64,000 nucleotides of DNA from Gammaproteobacteria bacterium (GTDB taxonomy: Bacteria; Pseudomonadota; Gammaproteobacteria; Enterobacterales; Kangiellaceae). A program made the translations under genes and the position numbers. Position 1 is the stretch's first letter. Each line of letters starts with the position of its first letter. Location of the stretch: assembly GCA_013373375.1 (NCBI GenBank), contig JABXHY010000072.1, forward strand, positions 35,745 through 99,744. The letters run 5' to 3'. Shown here one piece after another: positions 58,791 through 64,000 of this stretch. The notes under the pieces were generated by a model. It worked only from the letters and a program-made list of their open reading frames with translations. It did no database searches and was not told the origin of the DNA.

Positions 58791-58838
58791 TAATGCATCA
58801 ACAAAATAATGCTCCAACAGAATAATGCACCAATAAAA
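58791..58838. repeat. 16-bp tandem repeats (three units)
   Basis: TAATGCATCAACAAAA (58791), TAATGCTCCAACAGAA (58807) and TAATGCACCAATAAAA (58823), in exact phase, between rsmA and pyrE. Confidence 0.9.
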
Positions 58839-58890
58839 TAGTGTGGCAAATTATAACGCGTATCTATTTTTTTACTTGGTATAACGTATT

Positions 58891-59694
58891 TTATTTTCGA
58901 GTCTCATTTTGACCGACCCATTGAGCTATCGCAATAAACTGTTCGGGCGATAAAGTTTCAGCTCTAGCTTGCGGATCAATGTCCAAAGAAGCAAAGTCAT
59001 CGGACGTCAAAATACTTTTAAGACTATTTCTCAAGGTCTTTCTGCGAAGACTGAAAGCTGTCGTGACGATTTTATTTAATAATTTTAAATCCACATTTGG
59101 CCGTTCACTCTTCGCTTTCGGGGTTAATTTTACTATCGCTGAGTCAACTTTGGGGGGCGGATTAAACGCGCCTGGTTTGACAATAAACATCAGTTCTGCT
59201 CGAGTGAAGTATTGAGCCATTATCGATAGTCTGCCGTATTCCTTTGTTCCTGTACTCGCTGTTAAGCGCATGACAACTTCTTTTTGCAACATAAAGTGCA
59301 TGTCTTTAATCAGGTCTATTGAATCAAACAAATGGAACATTAAAGGCGTCGAGATGTTATAGGGAAGATTGCCAATGACTCTCAAGCTATTAGGGGATTG
59401 TGCAAACTGACTGAAATCGACTTTAAGTGCATCAGACTCTATAACGTCAAGTTCACCATCGCCTAAACAAAACATTTTAAGTTTTGGAATGACTTCTCGG
59501 TCCAACTCAACCACTTTCATTGCACCCACTCGCTTTAGTATGGGTTGAGTAAGTGCGCCGGGGCCAGGACCAATTTCAATCATGTTATCGCCAGCCTTAG
59601 GATTAATGGTATTGACGATTCGACTGATGACAGTTGGATCATGCAAAAAATTCTGCCCAAAGCGCTTTTTCGCCTGATGGTGAATGGGTTTCAT
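58891..59694 (-). CDS. rsmA: 16S rRNA dimethyladenosine transferase RsmA (KsgA)
   Basis: 267 residues. Dimethylates two adjacent adenosines near the 3' end of 16S rRNA during late 30S assembly. SAM-binding motif MIEIGPGPGALTQPIL, FGQNFLHD at the start, catalytic motif IV NLPYNIS, and the C-terminal RRKTLRNSL. Full length. It lies 24 nt after pdxA on the same strand, the conserved pdxA-rsmA order; apaG and apaH, the usual followers, are absent here. Confidence 0.98.
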   Translation of the reverse strand: MKPIHHQAKKRFGQNFLHDPTVISRIVNTINPKAGDNMIEIGPGPGALTQPILKRVGAMKVVELDREVIPKLKMFCLGDGELDVIESDALKVDFSQFAQSPNSLRVIGNLPYNISTPLMFHLFDSIDLIKDMHFMLQKEVVMRLTASTGTKEYGRLSIMAQYFTRAELMFIVKPGAFNPPPKVDSAIVKLTPKAKSERPNVDLKLLNKIVTTAFSLRRKTLRNSLKSILTSDDFASLDIDPQARAETLSPEQFIAIAQWVGQNETRK

Positions 59695-59718
59695 AATCGT
59701 CTCTAAATAGTATGGGGT

Positions 59719-60732
59719 TTAATGGTGGGACGGCTTAATAGCTTTGATTACAAATTGCAAAGCGTACAACATGCTCGACTCAGAAGCACAAAATTTATCT
59801 GCGATATCCAATGCGGTACCGTGATCGACAGAGGTTCTCAAATAAGGTAATCCAAGCGTAACATTGGCGCACTTACCAAAACTCGCGTACTTAATAACGG
59901 GTAACCCTTGATCATGGTACATCGCTAAAAATAAATCTGTTGAGGCAAGATTACTTTGATTAAATGCGGTATCAGCAGGTAACGGTCCTATTATCGATTC
60001 TCCTTGAGATCGATATTTTTCTATTACTGGATTTATGGTTGTTAGTTCTTCTGAACCTAAGTGTCCTTGCTCTCCAGCGTGAGGATTCAGCCCCAGCACA
60101 CAAATTTTAGGCGTTGTAATACCAAGTTGCCGAAGACCTTGGTAACAAATGGTGAGTACACTACTTAATCGTTCAGATGTTATAGATTTCGCCACTTGCT
60201 CTAGTGGAATGTGAGTAGTGACTAATGCAACTCTCATAATTTCCGACGCTAGCATCATGACCACTTGATTGACACTGCTCGCGGCGGCAAAAAACTCAGT
60301 ATGCCCAGAAAAGCTAATGCCAGCATCGTTTATAACTCCCTTGTGTACCGGAGCTGTCACAATGGCATCAACTTGATTTGAGGATGCGAGTTGATGCGCC
60401 AAGGTTAGCAAGTTAAGTACATATGGCGCGTTCACCGTATTTAATTTTCCTAACAAGGGCTTTTCGATAAGTGGCGTGTGTAACACATTGATTTCACCAG
60501 GTTTATGGGGACCAATGTTGTCGGCAGTGTCAAAGCGTTTAATGATGATACTAACTTTTATTTGACTGGCCACTTCGGCTAACCAGTCGGCATCTGCAAT
60601 CACTATAATACGTGCGTCAATAGGTTGCAGCAGGGCCTTTATAATGACTTCAGATGCTATGCCGGATGGTTCACCTCCGGTGACAGCAATCACCGGAAGA
60701 TAAGATTGACTCGCGGGTAAATTTGCAGTCAC
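59719..60732 (-). CDS. pdxA: 4-hydroxythreonine-4-phosphate dehydrogenase PdxA
   Basis: 337 residues. Oxidises 4-phosphohydroxy-L-threonine in the DXP-dependent pyridoxal phosphate pathway. Motifs: VTGGEPSGIASE (N-terminal), TAPVHKGVINDAGISFSGHT and MYHDQGLPVIKY with metal-binding His residues, plus GLPYLRTSVDHGTALDIA. Full length. Thirteen nt separate it from surA, so translation may be coupled. Confidence 0.98.
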   Translation of the reverse strand: MTANLPASQSYLPVIAVTGGEPSGIASEVIIKALLQPIDARIIVIADADWLAEVASQIKVSIIIKRFDTADNIGPHKPGEINVLHTPLIEKPLLGKLNTVNAPYVLNLLTLAHQLASSNQVDAIVTAPVHKGVINDAGISFSGHTEFFAAASSVNQVVMMLASEIMRVALVTTHIPLEQVAKSITSERLSSVLTICYQGLRQLGITTPKICVLGLNPHAGEQGHLGSEELTTINPVIEKYRSQGESIIGPLPADTAFNQSNLASTDLFLAMYHDQGLPVIKYASFGKCANVTLGLPYLRTSVDHGTALDIADKFCASESSMLYALQFVIKAIKPSHH

Positions 60733-60745
60733 CTGCTGTTATCCG

Positions 60746-62038
60746 TTACTTCTTTTCAGTTTCAATTAAAACTTCAACGTAGGAAGAGTCACGCATTTCA
60801 CGCAACCAGGTTTCGACTTCTTCATCAAACTTTCTTGATTGTAAGATACGCGCCGCTCGCTCACGTTTAAACTCATCAGTTTGATCGGCATCACGTCGAT
60901 CAAGAACTTCAATTAAGTGCCAGCCGAATTGCGTTCGAATCGGTTTACTAAGTGTTCGACGAGGCAAGGTCTCAACCGCTTCTTTGAATGGGCCGACAAA
61001 TTTATCGGGTGTGCTCCATCCTAATTTCCCACCTTCTCGCGCACTTCCTTTATCGTCTGAAAGCTCTTTCGCCAGGTCGGCAAAGTCTTCACCTTCTTTA
61101 ATTCTTTTGTATAGCTGATCAATCAGCTGCTTAGTGGCATCTTCGTCGCGAATCGCATTCGGCATAAGTAAAATGTGGCGAGCATCGACCTGTTGAACGA
61201 TATGCTTCACTTCACCTTTTTTGTCGACCAACTTTAAAATATGGAAACCACTACCGCTGCGCAACGGGGCACTGATGTCTCCAATATCCAAACTTTTTGC
61301 TGGTCCAGAAAATAATGTTGGCAATTGAGCTGCAGGTCTCCAACCGAAGTCTCCACCTTGTAATGCTTCCTGACCTTTTGAGTATTTTATGGCGAGTTCT
61401 GAAAAGTTTGCACCACTTCTAAGTTGTTTTACTAAGTCTTGTGCAGTATCTCGCGCTTTCTCGATGTTCGTTTGATCGCTAGAGTCGGTGATAGGGATTA
61501 AAATGTGGCCAAGTCGGTATTGGACATTTTGTTCGCCTTCGGCATCAATCAAATTAACTAAATTGTCGATTTCGCGCTGACTGATATTAATCCGTCGTGA
61601 AACCTGACCCTGACGGACACGAGCAATCATAATTTCATCGCGAATGTCTTCCCGGAACAACTGCCAGTTGATGCCTTGCTTTTCCATTTCAGCACGAAGT
61701 TGCTCTATGGTTTGCTTGCTCTGCTTTGCAAAGTTTTCAATAGCGGCATTAAGTTCTTGCTCTCCAATTCGGACGCCCGCACGTTTTGCCATCTGCAACT
61801 GCAACGAGTCGACAATCATTCTTTCAAGAACTTGCTCCTGCAGAATTTCAATAGGAGGCATGGCTTGTTTACGTTCCTTCAACTGCATGACTATCTGTTC
61901 CATACGACGTTGAAGCTCGCTTTCTAAAATAACATCCTGCTCGACTATTGCGATGGTTTGGTCAAGCTGTTTGGACGATGCATTCGAGACAAAGCTGCTG
62001 AAAAATACAACAACCGCTAATCCACTAAGTAACTTCAT
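60746..62038 (-). CDS. surA: Periplasmic chaperone and PPIase SurA
   Basis: 430 residues. Signal peptide about 1-22 (NASS). SurA_N chaperone domain (about 25-165; IAIVEQDVILESELQRRM and VLERMIVDSLQLQMAKRAGV). Two parvulin domains follow (about 175-275, YRLGHILIPI; about 285-385, DARHILLMP with GGKLGWSTPDKFV). A C-terminal helix completes the chaperone module. SurA escorts outer-membrane proteins, notably LptD, which is encoded 60 nt upstream in the same operon. Confidence 0.97.
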   Translation of the reverse strand: MKLLSGLAVVVFFSSFVSNASSKQLDQTIAIVEQDVILESELQRRMEQIVMQLKERKQAMPPIEILQEQVLERMIVDSLQLQMAKRAGVRIGEQELNAAIENFAKQSKQTIEQLRAEMEKQGINWQLFREDIRDEIMIARVRQGQVSRRINISQREIDNLVNLIDAEGEQNVQYRLGHILIPITDSSDQTNIEKARDTAQDLVKQLRSGANFSELAIKYSKGQEALQGGDFGWRPAAQLPTLFSGPAKSLDIGDISAPLRSGSGFHILKLVDKKGEVKHIVQQVDARHILLMPNAIRDEDATKQLIDQLYKRIKEGEDFADLAKELSDDKGSAREGGKLGWSTPDKFVGPFKEAVETLPRRTLSKPIRTQFGWHLIEVLDRRDADQTDEFKRERAARILQSRKFDEEVETWLREMRDSSYVEVLIETEKK

Positions 62039-62098
62039 AAACTCTTTAAAACCTTCTAAGTGATTGCTTGCGCGATCCTTTAATATTTATGGTGATGT

Positions 62099-64000
62099 TT
62101 AATAGCCCCACTGGCTGTCATTAACCAGTTGGCTGAACGGTTTACTGTCGCTGCCTAATCCTCGAAACACCACTTGTAATTGAATATCACTGTTAAACCG
62201 ACCGTTCGGGTCCGGGATTATAGCGCCGTTTGGGTCAAGACGCGCGTTCAAATAGCGTTTTGTGACTAATCTTATCGACCAACAGCAAGATTGATACTCA
62301 ATTCCGGCCATTGTCTCTAAGCTGCGTTTATTAGGCAAATCATACTGCCAGCGCGACATTACCCGCCATTGGTCGCTTAATGGGACTGCGAAACCAATAT
62401 CACTTTGTTCACGATAGCCAAACTCGTTATCGACAAACCGATGACTCACATTGACCACAAAATCTCGTTTAGGTTCATAAACCAGAGACAATCGACCTGC
62501 TGAGGTTTCTTTTTTCTTTGTATCAAAGTTATGCTGCCCTAGCAGTGTTAATTGATTGATTGGCGACCAGGCTATCTGGCTAATTACATCGGATTGACGC
62601 TTAGTCAGGGTCTCGCTCTGTGGTGTCAAACCGACGACGCGATCATCGAAATAATAAGCGCGACCTATTCCAAAGTTAAAAACTTCATTGTTGTTTTCAT
62701 TAAAGATGCGAGAGGTCAAACCCAGAGATGCTTGTTGGGCGTCGGCGATGCGGTCATGCCCAGAAAATCGATTATGCAGCCAAAGACGATCAAAGGTAAG
62801 AATGGGCTCGTAGGTATCGTACAAGCCAATCTCATCTTGCTGCTCAGCTTTGGAATAAAGCAAAAATAATCTGGGTTCTAAAGTTTGGGTGCCGTGATCC
62901 AGCTTTTTCTCGAAGACTAACCCGCTATCCAGGCTGAACTGAGGAACAGTGACGGCGATATTTTCTGAGGCTGAGTTGACGTTATCAAATTGCTTATATT
63001 GATTGTGAAACAATTTCACTTTTGGTTTTAGATAAGCTCCTGGAGTTGAAAAGTTTCTACTAACAGACGCTTGAGTGCTCCAACGCTGTGCCGATAGCTG
63101 GCTATTGTCCTGGTTGGAAAAGTCGGTATAACTTGAACCTAGCTGCCATGACCACTGATTGTTTTTAGTCTGATCTTGCCAAGCTGCGGTGAGTTGAGGG
63201 GTTTGGCGGTATGGTTCATTGGTTAATGATAAGGGCTGAAATTGCAGCCAACTGAGAGCCGCACTAAAGGTCGTCGTATGATAGCCGATTTCAGCCGAGC
63301 GTTTTAGTTGGTCGAAATTCGCAAGACCTAAACCACTGCCCAAGTCAGTAAAGTAGTTGTCGTCACTTACTCCCGCAGCTTGTATCGAAGCAAGCCAACC
63401 TGGCTCCCAACTTGATAAATGACGCACTCGGTAAGACCAGCGCTGATCGTCTTCATTACTGGGCACTTCCTGATCTTGTAAATATTCAATTTCAAACTGA
63501 CCGCGATGCTCAGTAAACAGGTAACGAAATTCGGAACCAAGTTGAGTGCCGCGCTTTGCCAGATGTCTTGGTGTCAATGTTAGGTCGTAATTGGGCGCAA
63601 GGTTAATGTAGATGGGAGCGCTAACATCAAATCCGTTTCGTTCTGTGTTGCCAAAGGTTGGTGGCAAAAGGCCGGTATGGCGTCGATCATCAGTTGGAAA
63701 CTTTAGCCAGGGAAAATAAAAAACTGGCACGCCAGCCACTTCTAGAGTCACATCTTCTGCCTCACCCCATCCTGCAATATTATCAATATCCAGAGCGCCA
63801 GCTTTTAAACGCCAACTTTCATCTCCGGCTGGACAGGTAGAGAAAGTCAGTTTTTCCATTGTAATATTGTTATTTTCGAGTGTGGCTTTTTGTGCCTGGC
63901 CGTTGGCGCCATTCACTTTCAATCGAAACTCAGCGTTGGTTAAATCGGATTCTTTGGTTGTTAGGTTACCCTCAACCGCATCGGCGGTGAATCGACCAAC
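62099..64000 (-). CDS. lptD: LPS-assembly outer-membrane protein LptD, N-terminus outside window
   Basis: About 633 codons are present; the frame is open to base 64000, so the signal peptide and first part of the N-terminal domain are missing. The visible part starts inside the periplasmic jellyroll (LTFSTCPAGDESWRLKAGAL with a Cys, as in the disulfide-forming region), then GVPVFYFPWLKFPTDDRRHT followed by GLLPP, the signature at the start of the 26-strand barrel. The end has a Cys pair, EYQSCCWSIRLV, also conserved, and finishes in Tyr. It inserts lipopolysaccharide into the outer leaflet with LptE. First gene of the lptD-surA-pdxA-rsmA operon. Confidence 0.97.
   Translation of the reverse strand, partial: VGRFTADAVEGNLTTKESDLTNAEFRLKVNGANGQAQKATLENNNITMEKLTFSTCPAGDESWRLKAGALDIDNIAGWGEAEDVTLEVAGVPVFYFPWLKFPTDDRRHTGLLPPTFGNTERNGFDVSAPIYINLAPNYDLTLTPRHLAKRGTQLGSEFRYLFTEHRGQFEIEYLQDQEVPSNEDDQRWSYRVRHLSSWEPGWLASIQAAGVSDDNYFTDLGSGLGLANFDQLKRSAEIGYHTTTFSAALSWLQFQPLSLTNEPYRQTPQLTAAWQDQTKNNQWSWQLGSSYTDFSNQDNSQLSAQRWSTQASVSRNFSTPGAYLKPKVKLFHNQYKQFDNVNSASENIAVTVPQFSLDSGLVFEKKLDHGTQTLEPRLFLLYSKAEQQDEIGLYDTYEPILTFDRLWLHNRFSGHDRIADAQQASLGLTSRIFNENNNEVFNFGIGRAYYFDDRVVGLTPQSETLTKRQSDVISQIAWSPINQLTLLGQHNFDTKKKETSAGRLSLVYEPKRDFVVNVSHRFVDNEFGYREQSDIGFAVPLSDQWRVMSRWQYDLPNKRSLETMAGIEYQSCCWSIRLVTKRYLNARLDPNGAIIPDPNGRFNSDIQLQVVFRGLGSDSKPFSQLVNDSQWGY

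Overview
The window is one 64 kb stretch of an AT-rich gammaproteobacterial chromosome. The right end carries the typical gammaproteobacterial order lptD-surA-pdxA-rsmA, with pyrE close by. The window also holds ChpA-like, MAPEG, YceH and Bcr/CflA genes, many secreted proteins, GGDEF/EAL signalling and a flagellar cluster. A free-living, motile, probably marine, peptide-using bacterium of the Aliikangiella/Pleionea/Kangiella kind fits, but this placement is inference. No rRNA, tRNA, CRISPR array or integrase gene was recognised.

Layout. (1) 1-6477: a tightly overlapping, divergent and reduced flagellar operon: fliI (cut by the window edge), fliJ-like, a protein in the fliK position, a short flgD, flgE, a short fliM-like gene, fliN, fliO-like, fliP and a FliA-type sigma factor. 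A large DUF2339 membrane protein follows. (2) 9.5-15.3 kb: a secreted two-domain PPC protein, a NERD-domain helicase, and a lipoprotein that joins a zinc metallopeptidase to a SASA-type esterase. (3) 15.3-19.6 kb: an apparent local sigma-54 regulon. A sigma-54 activator with a degenerate receiver lies between two transcription units (a beta-barrel protein with a DUF1328 and a small lipoprotein gene; a BON protein with a helical protein). Each unit has a -24/-12 promoter, and both promoters share an upstream motif. (4) 20-25.6 kb: secreted repeat-domain proteins, including a three-repeat metallophosphoesterase and a related bulb-lectin protein that is broken by an in-frame TAG.

(5) 26.0-28.3 kb: an integron cassette array without an integrase. 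It has one small gene per cassette and attC sites whose outer core boxes match the starts of their own cassettes. Unrecognised small genes follow to 29.7 kb. (6) 29.8-48 kb: mostly housekeeping and transport genes: mgtE, a CvfB-like RNA-binding protein, a Bcr/CflA exporter, MaoC, YceH, cyclophilin, thioesterase, an S33 hydrolase with a membrane tail, an Atm1-type ABC exporter, an SRAP/YedK protein, an EamA transporter, an orphan ChpA N-terminal module, MscS, a DUF4197 lipoprotein and MAPEG. (7) 48.5-54 kb: c-di-GMP signalling (PAS-GGEEF, a lone PAS, and a periplasmic-sensor PAS-GGDEF-EAL protein) and a BtuF-like binding protein. (8) 54-64 kb: a secreted metzincin with a GlyGly-CTERM-like tail, two very small genes, a DUF4124 protein, then pyrE, rsmA, pdxA, surA and lptD (cut by the window edge).

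Across the window, at least eight intergenic spots carry short imperfect tandem arrays with periods of 14-17 bp. The unit sequence differs at each locus, and two arrays begin inside the stop-codon end of a gene. Together with the integron array, the sigma-54 regulon and the reduced flagellar operon, these are the parts least explained by ordinary annotation.
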